64,000 nt of DNA from contig CAWAWR010000021.1 in NCBI GenBank assembly GCA_963785745.1, positions 496,001 to 560,000 of the forward strand, read 5' to 3'. Of this stretch, positions 27,877-35,839 are shown piece after piece (position 1 is the stretch's first letter; every line of letters begins with the position of its first letter). Below the pieces are notes generated by a model. It ran no database searches. It saw nothing but the letters and a program-made list of their open reading frames with translations, and was not told the origin of the DNA. This DNA is from VAZQ01 sp963785745 (GTDB taxonomy: Bacteria > Pseudomonadota > Alphaproteobacteria > Rhizobiales > Xanthobacteraceae). The translations under genes and the position numbers were made by a program.

Positions 27877-28530
27877 ATGCTTTCAATCGTACGGGCAGAT
27901 TCCACCAGGAAGCCCGCTCCTTCGCATGGGGCGAACACCTTGCGGAGACGCAGGCACACAGCGACGTGCTTGCTCGAACCAATAATGTCGGACGAGGCGC
28001 TGCTCCGCATGATCGCCGGCGGCGGCCGGCAAGCGATGCAGCTGCTGTATTCGCGGCACAACGTGCGGGTCTATCGCTTTGTCCTCCGGATCACCGGAAA
28101 TGCCTGCATGGCCGAAGACATCGTCAGCGAGACATTTCTTGACGTCTGGCGGGGTGCCGGCGAGTTCGGGTCGAAGTCGCAGGCTTCCACCTGGCTCTTG
28201 GCCATCGCCCGGAACAAGGCGTTTTCGGCGCTGCGACGTCCGGCCGATGCGCATCTGGACGACGACAAACTGAGCGCAATCGAGGAACCCGCGGACGACC
28301 CGGAAGTCTCGCTCAACCGCAAGCGCCAGGGCGCCGCGATTCAGGCGTGCCTGTCGCAGCTTTCACCGGCGCACCGGGAAGTTCTCGATCTGGTTTACTA
28401 CCACGAGAAGACTGTTGCGGAGGTTGCTCAAGTCATCGGATCGCCCGCAGGCACCGTCAAGGCGCGCATGCACTATGCGCGAAAGCGGATGCGGGACCTG
28501 CTGAACGCGGCCGGATTTGATGCTCCGTGA
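27877..28530 (+). CDS. ECF-type RNA polymerase sigma factor
   Basis: Sigma-70 family factor of the extracytoplasmic-function class. Region 2 runs from MSDEALLRMIAGG through RVYRFVLRITGNACMAEDI and ETFLDVWRGAGEF; region 4 holds LSQLSPAHREVLDLVYYHEKTVAEVAQVIG and GTVKARMHYARKRMRDLL. The conserved core starts at the ATG at 27985. The ATG at 27877 would add 36 residues, part of which (RRRRHTATCLLEP) reads as if two compensating frame changes occurred, since a neighbouring frame gives LAETQAHSDVLA. The exact start is therefore uncertain. No anti-sigma gene with a recognisable zinc or membrane domain follows. Confidence 0.87.
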   Translation: MLSIVRADSTRKPAPSHGANTLRRRRHTATCLLEPIMSDEALLRMIAGGGRQAMQLLYSRHNVRVYRFVLRITGNACMAEDIVSETFLDVWRGAGEFGSKSQASTWLLAIARNKAFSALRRPADAHLDDDKLSAIEEPADDPEVSLNRKRQGAAIQACLSQLSPAHREVLDLVYYHEKTVAEVAQVIGSPAGTVKARMHYARKRMRDLLNAAGFDAP

Positions 28531-28647
28531 CCAGGCAAATTTTTTCCCGGCTCTGTGAAGTACCTCACAAAGCCCGGCCACGCGCGGGGCTATGGAATTG
28601 GGGGACACAGACGACAAACAACAACCGCCAGCCACCGGGAGATCGTC

Positions 28648-28863
28648 ATGACCACCCACGCCAATTCGCTTCCCGTCACCGGTCAATTCCTTGCCGCCGC
28701 CGATGCGGCCAAGCCGTCTCTCGGCGCACGATTGCTGGGCGCGATCATGGCGACACAACAGCGCAAGGCGGACCGCCGGATTCTGCGTTTTTCGTCGATC
28801 CGCCACGATTCGTACCGGCAGGAGTTCGGGCTGGAGCTCGAGCGGCGCCTGTTGGGTCAGTAG
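28648..28863 (+). CDS. Small conserved protein downstream of the ECF sigma factor
   Basis: A 71-residue soluble protein from the ATG at 28648, preceded by GGGAGA. It has an alanine-rich N-terminus and a charged C-terminal helix (RRILRFSSIRHDSYRQEFGLELERRLLGQ in two parts). There is no signal peptide or membrane segment. Its position after the ECF gene suggests co-regulation or an accessory role, but it shows no anti-sigma motif. Family not recognised. Confidence 0.55.
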   Translation: MTTHANSLPVTGQFLAAADAAKPSLGARLLGAIMATQQRKADRRILRFSSIRHDSYRQEFGLELERRLLGQ

Positions 28864-28894
28864 TCGTCCGTCGTTAGTCGGGTTGCGTGCTGAG

Positions 28895-28990
28895 ATGGGT
28901 GAGGGTTTCCAGGCAGCGCTTTGGGTCGGCGTCGCGGCCGTCACGCTGGCGACGGCGATGAGCCCACTCCTCATTTGGTTGGTCCAATAA
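28895..28990 (+). CDS. Possible 31-residue single-span membrane peptide
   Basis: A short frame, MGEGFQAALWVGVAAVTLATAM followed by SPLLIWLVQ, forming one hydrophobic helix. It follows the previous small gene by about 30 bases with a weak ribosome-binding site. Such micro-proteins are common in Rhizobiales, but nothing beyond composition supports this one. A GC-rich hairpin near 29090-29116 might end the transcript. Confidence 0.3.
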   Translation: MGEGFQAALWVGVAAVTLATAMSPLLIWLVQ

Positions 28991-29152
28991 GATTCTTCGG
29001 CGAGCAACGTACCTCGCCCGCGCATGGCTTCGTCTCCCGCCGATGCGCTCGTTTCCGTCACCACAAGCGGCGCGATGGGCCGCACAAAAAGTGCGCGCGC
29101 CCGAAGGCGCGCGCTACCATCACTGAGGTCGGGGGTGGGGGGGGTGGGGGCC

Positions 29153-29344
29153 TCAGCGGATGGTATTCTCGCTATTGTTTGTGACAACGGCCGGGTCGCC
29201 GGCACGGGTGATGGTGCTTGCAACGGTCAGGTCGCCCAGCCGGGCCGTATAGCCGACGAGCACGACGACGATTGCGCAAAGGACGCCGACGGCCACGACC
29301 TTGAAGTGGGTATTTCGATCGGCCCGATACATCGAATGGCTCAT
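29153..29344 (-). CDS. Small single-span membrane protein
   Basis: A 63-residue protein: a short basic N-terminus (MSHSMYRADRNTHFK), one hydrophobic helix (VVAVGVLCAIVVVLVGYTA) and a polar, probably periplasmic tail. It resembles a small protein family seen repeatedly in Bradyrhizobium genomes without known function. The start overlaps the stop of the neighbouring small gene in an ATGA arrangement, so the two form a coupled pair. Confidence 0.55.
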   Translation of the reverse strand: MSHSMYRADRNTHFKVVAVGVLCAIVVVLVGYTARLGDLTVASTITRAGDPAVVTNNSENTIR

Positions 29345-29577
29345 GGCCGCCTCCCGTCCCCGGGAGCGTCCGCATCACGCGGAGCCGTCCATGTCAGGCA
29401 AATACGATCGGCGTTCGGCCATTGCTGCTGGTCGCAGGGGAGCGCGGTGCTTTCGGGATTTTGCGCACGGATCCCGCGCGTCATCCAGGCATCAGCCGGG
29501 GGTATCAGGATCAAAGCAATCAGGTAGCCAGCCACGGCTAGGGCGAACAGGCTGAACACGCGGCGGGACAGAGCCAT
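29341..29577 (-). CDS. Small exported or membrane-anchored protein
   Basis: A 78-residue protein with an N-terminal hydrophobic segment (RRVFSLFALAVAGYLIALILI) that could be a signal peptide or anchor, then a short domain with two cysteines (LPCDQQQWPNADRICLTW). The cysteines suggest a disulfide-bearing periplasmic part. It is translationally coupled to the 63-residue gene downstream. Family not recognised. Confidence 0.55.
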   Translation of the reverse strand: MALSRRVFSLFALAVAGYLIALILIPPADAWMTRGIRAQNPESTALPCDQQQWPNADRICLTWTAPRDADAPGDGRRP

Positions 29578-29854
29578 AACGCAGCACTTTCACATCCCCA
29601 ACATGCCCCATTTCGGAATCCCCTTCCGTACAAGAGCCATTCCACACGACAACGCCGGTTTTGGATATTGCCCTTTGGTGTAATGGCTTCATTCTTAGGT
29701 TCAATACCGCCCGCCTTTCCCGGGCATCAGGACGAGCGAGCGCAGATCCCGCGTTACCCTTCGTCGCGTCGTACGTTTTCCATCGCCGCCGTGGGGGCGG
29801 GTTGTTTCCGGTGTTCAATCGATCACGCGTTGGCGCGTCAACGATCGGTCCATA

Positions 29855-30577
29855 TCAGGAGAACAGGAAGTCGGTCGACGCATGCGCCTGCAATTGCGCC
29901 AGGTCGACGCCAAGCAGGATGATCGACTCGCCCGTGTGTCCGTATGAAATGACCGTGTCGTCGCCGGCCTGGCTGAACGTGAGGTCGTCCAGGCTCTCGG
30001 CGGAGCCTCCCCAAACCGTGCGGCTCTGGAATTTCAGCACGTCGACGCCGACTTGAAAGTCTGCGATCTCGTCGACCCCGTTCTGATTGCCGTAGGGTGC
30101 GCTCACAAAGACAAAGGTGTCGGAGCCGGCGCCGCCGGTCAGGAAATCATCGCCAAGGCCGCCGATGACAGTGTCGTCGCCGCCGCCGGCGGAGATCGTG
30201 TCATTACCCCGGCCACCGTGGATGGTGTTGTCGTCGCCGCTGCCGGCGAGAATATCTCGATATTGCGAACCCGTGACGTTTTCGATGCTGATCAGGGTAT
30301 CGCCCTCGGCTTGGCCGCCCAGGCCCCTGCCGGTCGCGAGATTGACCTTCACGCCTTCGGTGCTGCCCTCATAAGTGACCGTGTCCACATCGGCGCCGCC
30401 GTCCATGGCGTCCGCACCGTCACCACCGAAAAACTTGTCGTTCCCGGTACCGCCGGCCATTTTGTCATTTCCGGCGCCGCCATCGATCGTGTCGTCGTCT
30501 GCACCACCGTTGATGGTGTCATAGAGGTCGGTCCCGACCAGCGTATCCCTGCCTGAAGTCCCTCTGATGATCGCCAT
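29855..30577 (-). CDS. RTX-type calcium-binding repeat protein
   Basis: A 240-residue protein starting at MAIIRGTSGRDTLVGTDLYD. Two blocks of glycine/aspartate nonapeptide repeats of the GGxGxDxUx type (for example GGAGNDKMAGGTGNDKF, then GGRGNDTISAGGGDD and GGLGDDFLTGGAGSDTF) form calcium-bound beta-rolls. There is no N-terminal signal; the C-terminal region with a DLAQLQAHASTDFLF end fits a type I secretion signal. No ABC/HlyD/TolC genes are nearby. The short length, without an enzymatic domain, suggests an S-layer-like or adhesive role, which is inference. Confidence 0.82.
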   Translation of the reverse strand: MAIIRGTSGRDTLVGTDLYDTINGGADDDTIDGGAGNDKMAGGTGNDKFFGGDGADAMDGGADVDTVTYEGSTEGVKVNLATGRGLGGQAEGDTLISIENVTGSQYRDILAGSGDDNTIHGGRGNDTISAGGGDDTVIGGLGDDFLTGGAGSDTFVFVSAPYGNQNGVDEIADFQVGVDVLKFQSRTVWGGSAESLDDLTFSQAGDDTVISYGHTGESIILLGVDLAQLQAHASTDFLFS

Positions 30578-30976
30578 GACACATTCCCTTTTTGCTTCGA
30601 CCGGCACGCCACGCGCGCGGTTCATCGGTGATGGAAGAATGCCGGTCCGCCGGCACGCCCGCTTGATGACCCGTCAGACGGACAGTCGTGGAAATTTGCA
30701 GCAGCACCCCCGGCGGGTCTCGCAAGCGGGAGCCGCACGACGCGGGCAGACATGCCGCGCAAGCGTCCGAGCGCCCGACGGCGCTCCGCCTTGGTTTGGC
30801 GCGAAGCCCAAACAGCCGTTCATTAATATCGCAGCGGCCAACCTTCGTGCCGCAGCCCCTGCCCCATTCCATTCACGATACTGATGATTATGTGGCAGGG
30901 CGTGTCGCGACAGCCCCCCGCCGATTGCGGTATAGAGGCGGGTCAGGGCGACTTGAAAGGCGCCGAAAGGCGGACC
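30578..30976. other. Divergent intergenic region, no gene identified
   Basis: 399 bases between the RTX gene and the glycosyltransferase. Open frames here have no recognisable coding character. A longer glycosyltransferase start at 30884 is possible but would add non-conserved sequence. I see no repeat or strong terminator. Confidence 0.4.
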
Positions 30977-32023
30977 ATGAGCGCAGCCAGCGCCAACACC
31001 ACACCGATGCGGCCCCGCGGGCGCAGCGAGACCGGCCTGTCGATCGTCGTCCCTGTCTACAACGAGGGCGGCGGCCTCGCCACGCTGCATTCCCGCATCG
31101 CCGAAATCGCGGCGCGGCTCAAGGAGCGCTGGCGGCTGACGACCGAGGTCGTCTACATCGACGACGGCAGCCGTGACGATACGCTCACGATCGCGCGCGG
31201 CCTGCCGGCCGACGTCATGGACGTCCAGGTGATCTCGCTCTCGCGCAATTTCGGCAAGGAGGCGGCGCTGCTCGCCGGCCTCGATCATGCCCGCTTCGGC
31301 GCCGTGCTGTTCATGGACGGCGACGGGCAACATCCCCCCACGCTGGTCGAAACGCTGGTCGGGCACTGGCTCGATGACGGCTACGACGTCGTCTATACCG
31401 CCAAGGCCAACCGCGAGAGCGAGCCGTTCTTGCGCCGCCTCTCGGTGCGCGGCTTCTATTCGCTGCTCAATTGGGGCGCGCGTCACAAAATTCCGGAGGA
31501 CGCCGGCGATTTCCGCCTGCTCTCGCCGCGCGCGACGGCGGCGCTCAAGCAGATGCCGGAGCGCAATCGTTTCTTCAAAGGCCTGGCAAGCTGGATCGGC
31601 TTCAAGCAACTGCGCGTCGACTACGAGCCGGCGGCGCGCAGCCACGGCCAGAGCACCTGGAACGCGTTCTCGCTGATCGGCCTGTCGATCGAAGGACTGA
31701 CGTCGTTCTCGGTCGCGCCGCTGCGGGTCGCGAGCCTGCTCGGGCTGCTGCTCGCGGGCGCCGCGCTGATCTTCGGAACGCAGATCCTGATCGAGACATT
31801 CGTGTACGGGCAATCGGTACCCGGCTATCCGTCGGTGATCGTGGGATTGATGGTGCTCGGCGGCGTGCAGCTGGTCATGATCGGCGTCATGGGCGAATAC
31901 ATCGGCAAGATCCTGTCCGAGCTGAAGGCACGGCCGGTCTATTTCGTTGCCGAGCATAGCGTGAAGACGGCCGACGACGCGGACCGCGTCAAGGATACGC
32001 CGGCGCGATCGGCGGCCGAATAG
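30977..32023 (+). CDS. GT2 polyprenyl-phosphate glycosyltransferase, GtrB/DPM1-like
   Basis: A ~348-residue membrane-bound family 2 glycosyltransferase. The catalytic domain has LSIVVPVYNEGGGLA, VVYIDDGSRDDT, and the metal site FMDGDGQHPP; a RNRFFKGLASWIGFKQ block follows. Two C-terminal membrane helices (LRVASLLGLLLAGAALIFG; VIVGLMVLGGVQLVMIGVMG) match GtrB/ArnC-type enzymes that load a sugar from a nucleotide donor onto undecaprenyl phosphate on the cytoplasmic face. The next gene, a ChbG/HpnK-type deacetylase, starts 11 bases later, suggesting that the transferred sugar is N-acetylated and then deacetylated. The sugar itself is unknown. Confidence 0.88.
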   Translation: MSAASANTTPMRPRGRSETGLSIVVPVYNEGGGLATLHSRIAEIAARLKERWRLTTEVVYIDDGSRDDTLTIARGLPADVMDVQVISLSRNFGKEAALLAGLDHARFGAVLFMDGDGQHPPTLVETLVGHWLDDGYDVVYTAKANRESEPFLRRLSVRGFYSLLNWGARHKIPEDAGDFRLLSPRATAALKQMPERNRFFKGLASWIGFKQLRVDYEPAARSHGQSTWNAFSLIGLSIEGLTSFSVAPLRVASLLGLLLAGAALIFGTQILIETFVYGQSVPGYPSVIVGLMVLGGVQLVMIGVMGEYIGKILSELKARPVYFVAEHSVKTADDADRVKDTPARSAAE

Positions 32024-32034
32024 AAACGCGTGGG

Positions 32035-32904
32035 ATGTCGGGCGTGTCTGTTGAAAGGATGACGGCCGGCGCAGCGCAGCGCAAGATCTGGATATGCGCC
32101 GACGACTACGGCATCTCGCTGTCGGTTTCGGCGGCGATCCGCGATCTCGTCGTACAAGGCCGCATCAATGCGACATCGGTGATGGTGGTCGCGCCGACCT
32201 TCCATCGTTCGGAGGCGGCCGCACTGAATGCGCTGCGGGTGCACGGCGCGCATGTCGCCATCGGATTGCACCTGACATTGTCGGCGCCGTTCAAGCCGTT
32301 GAGCGAGGGATTTGCGCCGCTCGCGGACGGCGCATTTCCTTCGTTCCGCGCGATGCTGGTGCGCGCGTGCCTGGGCCAGTTGAACCGCAAGGCACTCGAA
32401 GCCGAAATCGCGGCGCAGTTGCGGATGTTCGCGCACGAATTCGGCCGCGCACCGGATTTCATCGACGGCCATCAGCATGTGCACATTTTCCCGCAGGTGC
32501 GGGATGCCTTGTTCACGGTCGCGCGCGAACTCGCGCCGAACGCCTGGATCAGGCAGTGCGGCCGGATTGGCGCCCTCTCCGCTCGCATGAGCGATCCCAA
32601 GGGCCTCGTGCTCGATCTTCTCAGCAAGCGCTTCCGCGCGCGCGCCGCGGCACTTCGCGTGCGCACCAACACCGCCTTCGCCGGGACCTATGCGTTCAAT
32701 GACGACGCGGATTTCGCGGCGCTGTTTCCGCGCTTCCTCGACGGGCTTCCAGATGGAGGATTGGTCATGTGCCATCCCGGCATGGTTGATGCCGAGTTGC
32801 GCCGCCTCGACCCGCTGACGACGCTGCGCGAGAAGGAATATGCCTATTTCGCCGGTGAATCCTTCCCGCGAATGCTGGAGGGTAAAGGTATTAGCCTCGC
32901 CTGA
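32035..32904 (+). CDS. ChbG/HpnK (YdjC) family deacetylase
   Basis: A 289-residue protein of the YdjC-like carbohydrate deacetylase family. Metal and catalytic motifs are visible: IWICADDYGIS near residue 20, HVAIGLHLTLS, the histidine-rich FIDGHQHVHIFPQV, and GLVMCHPG near the C-terminus. HpnK deacetylates a hopanoid-linked N-acetylglucosamine and ChbG acts on chito-oligosaccharides. Here the coupling to a GtrB-like glycosyltransferase implies a lipid-linked amino sugar. I see no hpn genes nearby, so a hopanoid role is not supported by context. Intact gene. Confidence 0.87.
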   Translation: MSGVSVERMTAGAAQRKIWICADDYGISLSVSAAIRDLVVQGRINATSVMVVAPTFHRSEAAALNALRVHGAHVAIGLHLTLSAPFKPLSEGFAPLADGAFPSFRAMLVRACLGQLNRKALEAEIAAQLRMFAHEFGRAPDFIDGHQHVHIFPQVRDALFTVARELAPNAWIRQCGRIGALSARMSDPKGLVLDLLSKRFRARAAALRVRTNTAFAGTYAFNDDADFAALFPRFLDGLPDGGLVMCHPGMVDAELRRLDPLTTLREKEYAYFAGESFPRMLEGKGISLA

Positions 32905-33030
32905 CAGGCGCGAGGTTCAACCGTTCGCGCAATAAATATTTGTTGCAAGGGCCATTCCTCCGCCATGCGGCCTCACTACATGGGGCCCGAAGTGATCCTT
33001 GGTCCGAAGTGACACTTGGAGGATACGGAT

Positions 33031-33903
33031 ATGACACCTGCCGAACGCCAGCTCGTGACCGAGCTTTTCGATCGCCTTGCCGCCCTTGAGGATGCCCAGC
33101 GCGATCCGGACGCCGAAAAGGCGATCCGCGACGGGCTCCGCCAAGCACCCAATGCCGTCTATGCCCTGGTGCAAACCGCGCTGGTGCAGGACGAGGCGCT
33201 CAAGCAAGCCCATGCCCGCATTCAGGAGCTCGAAGCCGAGCTCGGAGCCGGCAACGCGCCACAGCGTCAGGGCGGTTTCCTCGACAGCGCGCGCGGCAGC
33301 ATCTGGGGCCGGCAGGAGCCGCGCGGCTCGGTGCCCAACGTGCGGCCGGGCGACGCCCCGATGGGCGCGCCTCCGGGGTTTGGCGGTCAGCCCATGGGAA
33401 CGCCAATGGGCGGTCCGCAGATGGGCGGTCCCGGCTACGGGCCGCAAGGTCAGATGCCGCCGGAGCCGCAGCCACAAGGCCGCGGCGGTTCGTTCCTCGG
33501 CACCGCGGCGGCGGCCGCAGCCGGCGTCATCGGCGGCTCGCTGCTGCTTGATTCATTCCGTGGGATGACCGGCGGCGGTGGCAGGTCCGGACAGGCCCTC
33601 GCCGACCAGGCGCACACTGGCGGTGGTGGCGGCGGCTCGCCGTGGGGCAGCAGCAGTGGCGGCGGTGGTGGCGACCTCGCGCGGCAGGCGGGTCTCGACG
33701 ATATCGGCCGCAGCTCCGGCTCCGGACCTTTCGGTCAAAGCCAAGGCCAGGGTCTGTTCAATGACGCCGGCGGCGGCGGCAAATCCGGCGAGAGCGACAC
33801 CTACGAACCCGCGAATGCAGCGGACAACGACGATCTCGAGCTCGACGATGGCGACGACTTCGACGACGGCGGCGACGCTGGCGGCTTCGACAGCGACGAG
33901 TGA
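33031..33903 (+). CDS. DUF2076 domain-containing protein
   Basis: A 290-residue protein. The first ~75 residues form a helical, coiled-coil-like region (MTPAERQLVTELFDRLAALE; VYALVQTALVQDEALKQAHARIQELEAEL in parts) characteristic of DUF2076. A glycine/methionine/proline-rich stretch follows, then an alanine/glycine hydrophobic segment (FLGTAAAAAAGVIGGSLLL), a poly-glycine region and an acidic C-terminus of Asp/Glu. The start at MTPAERQL has an upstream GGAGG; an ATG at 33016 is less likely. Periplasmic or membrane-associated location is suspected. Family function is unknown. Confidence 0.85.
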   Translation: MTPAERQLVTELFDRLAALEDAQRDPDAEKAIRDGLRQAPNAVYALVQTALVQDEALKQAHARIQELEAELGAGNAPQRQGGFLDSARGSIWGRQEPRGSVPNVRPGDAPMGAPPGFGGQPMGTPMGGPQMGGPGYGPQGQMPPEPQPQGRGGSFLGTAAAAAAGVIGGSLLLDSFRGMTGGGGRSGQALADQAHTGGGGGGSPWGSSSGGGGGDLARQAGLDDIGRSSGSGPFGQSQGQGLFNDAGGGGKSGESDTYEPANAADNDDLELDDGDDFDDGGDAGGFDSDE

Positions 33904-33928
33904 CGCGACGCGCGATCGCGAGAATCAA

Positions 33929-33957
33929 AAAGGCCGCCCGGTGACGGGCGGCCTTTC
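33929..33957 (+). terminator. Rho-independent terminator after the DUF2076 gene
   Basis: A perfect 12-base-pair stem AAAGGCCGCCCG / CGGGCGGCCTTT with a GTGA loop, flanked by an A run on one side and T residues on the other. It can serve both this gene and the convergent L,D-transpeptidase gene. Confidence 0.85.
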
Positions 33958-33980
33958 CAATTTCAGTTCAGTCGATTTGC

Positions 33981-34764
33981 TTAGATTACGATGACCCGGG
34001 TGCCGACCCGCACGCGTGTATAGAGGTCGATGACGTCCTCGTTGCGCATGCGGATGCAGCCGGACGAGACCTGCGTGCCGATGGTCCAGGGCTCGTTCGA
34101 ACCGTGGATGCGGTAGAGCGTCGAGCCGAGATACATCGCGCGGGCGCCGAGCGGATTGTCGGGACCGCCGCGCATGTAGCGCGGAAGATGCGGCTGGCGG
34201 CGAATCATCTCCGCCGGCGGGCGCCAATCCGGCCACTCGCGCATATTGGTGATCGAATGCGAACCGGCCCAGGTGAAACCGGGACGGCCGACGCCGATGC
34301 CGTAGCGGATGGCCCGGCCGTTGCCTTGCACGAGGTAGAGCATTCGCTCGCGCGTGTTGATGACGACGGTGCCGGGCGCTTCGCGGCCGTCGTAGCTCAC
34401 TTCCTGCCGCAGGAAGCGCGGGTTCACCTGCCGCGACTGCGGATCGTCGATGTCCTGGTCGTTGGTGTGCGCCCGGCCGTAGACGGGATTGGACTGCGGC
34501 TCGCCCTCGTACTGACGTTGCGGCGCTGCACTGCCCGGTCCGCGGAACAGCATCTCGATGAAGCCACCGCCGAAGCTCGAACTCGGTGGCGGCGTAGCGC
34601 ATAGGCGCCGGCTCAGCCGGGGCCTGCGCGAACACCGAACCGATACCCGACGGCGCGGCGTTAACCGCGGGAGGGGCCGACGGGTTGAGATTGAGGGGGC
34701 CGGAGAACGCCGGCGTGAACGCGAGGAAGGCGGTCAGGAAGGTTGGAAACGCAATACGCTGCAT
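33981..34764 (-). CDS. L,D-transpeptidase, YkuD family (one frame change)
   Basis: Periplasmic enzyme that forms 3-3 peptidoglycan cross-links or attaches proteins to the wall. A signal peptide begins at MQRIAFPTFLTAFLAFTPAFS. The frame shifts near 34575 within ATEFE/SSFGGGFIEMLFRG. The YkuD domain is intact from PGTVVINTRERMLYLVQGNGRA to the end, with the catalytic HGSNEPWTIGTQVSSGCIRM (histidine and cysteine) followed by RNEDVIDLYTRV. A serine replaces the histidine often found before the GC pair (SSGC), as in many rhizobial homologues. The downstream-frame start at 34553 would lack the signal, so the shift is likely an error. Confidence 0.9.
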
Positions 34765-35060
34765 GGGGGCACTCTGCACTGGGATCGACACTTCGGAGCC
34801 GCCACACAAAGCAGCCCCGCATGCGCCACAGTTAATCCACAACCCGCGTTTGTTTGGTAAAAATCGGCGCGAGGATTTTAACTAACGCAGCAAGAAACCG
34901 GTTGTTCATCGCGTTATAGTTTTTTTTGAGTAAAACCTGGCGCGTCATGGTTAATCGATCGTCTCTGTTTCCGATCGTGTCACGCATACGTTCCACAGCG
35001 CGATGAACCCGGCGTTAAGTGCGCTGCCCCTAGATTGCAGCGCAAGGGGGCGCGCAAGAA

Positions 35061-35780
35061 ATGCCGGTCCAACGCAAGATCTTTCGCATCGAGCAGACGA
35101 CGCCGGTCGACGTGACGGCGGGCATGCTCGATGGCGCCGGCATTTCACCGGCCGATCGGGAGGAGATCCTCGCCGAGCTCAAGGCATTGCACGATCTTCT
35201 CGAGCGCCGTGGGCCGGTACCGAACGCGAGCGTCGAGACTTGCGGATCGGACGAGCTTCGCCAGCTCAAATCCGACACTGACGCAATCTATCTTGCGCTG
35301 AACCGCACCAAGCAGGAAATCGCCGCGTTGCACGTCAACGCGTTCGGGCCGCCGCCCGCGCGCATGACGCGCGAGCTCGATGCGGTGGCGGAAAGCGCGG
35401 AACGCGCGACCCAACAAATTCTCGGCGCCGCCGAGGACATCGAGGACGCCGCCAACACATTATCGGCAAGCCTCCAGCGTCAGCAGGAACAGGCGCTCGC
35501 GCTCGATATCCAGGACAATGTGCTGCGCATCTTCGAAGCCTGTAATTTCCAGGATCTCACCGGCCAGCGGATCGCCAAGGTGCTGACGACGCTCAAATTC
35601 GTCGAAGAGCGCATCGCGCACATGATCGAGATCTGGGGCGGCATCGACGCCTTCAGGACCTATACCGCGGCGGCAGCCACCGATCTCAATGGTGGCGCCC
35701 TGCTGCACGGCCCCAAGCTCGACGGCGACGACGGTCACGTGTCGCAGGACGACGTCGACGCCATGTTCGCTACCGGTTAG
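35061..35780 (+). CDS. cheZ: CheZ-like protein phosphatase
   Basis: A 239-residue helical protein of the CheZ family, which dephosphorylates CheY-P to reset the flagellar switch. The catalytic segment ACNFQDLTGQRIAKVLTTLKFVEERI contains D165 and Q169, matching Asp143 and Gln147 of the Escherichia coli enzyme. Long amphipathic helices before it suit the four-helix bundle dimer. The C-terminus ends SQDDVDAMFATG, resembling the CheY-binding SQxEIDAL motif at the N-terminus of FliM. No other chemotaxis gene is in the window. The start follows a GGGGG stretch. An intact gene. Confidence 0.8.
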   Translation: MPVQRKIFRIEQTTPVDVTAGMLDGAGISPADREEILAELKALHDLLERRGPVPNASVETCGSDELRQLKSDTDAIYLALNRTKQEIAALHVNAFGPPPARMTRELDAVAESAERATQQILGAAEDIEDAANTLSASLQRQQEQALALDIQDNVLRIFEACNFQDLTGQRIAKVLTTLKFVEERIAHMIEIWGGIDAFRTYTAAAATDLNGGALLHGPKLDGDDGHVSQDDVDAMFATG

Positions 35781-35792
35781 ATTCTTGCTTTG

Positions 35793-35839
35793 AGCATGAT
35801 CTTGTCCGAAAACCGGTTCCCACTTTTCGGGATCATGCT
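35793..35839. repeat. Interspersed palindromic repeat, GATCATGCT type
   Basis: A 47-base element with 9-base terminal arms AGCATGATC / GATCATGCT enclosing GTCCGAAAACCGGTTCCC and CACTTTTCGG. This dyad repeat is very common in Bradyrhizobium and Rhodopseudomonas relatives. Its right arm contains the stop codon of the following MFS gene. Confidence 0.85.

Noticed and set aside
28984..29160. G-rich tract near 29130 considered as a G-quadruplex or riboswitch
   Set aside because: It is a short run of guanines in a small intergenic region with no conserved secondary structure that I can recognise.
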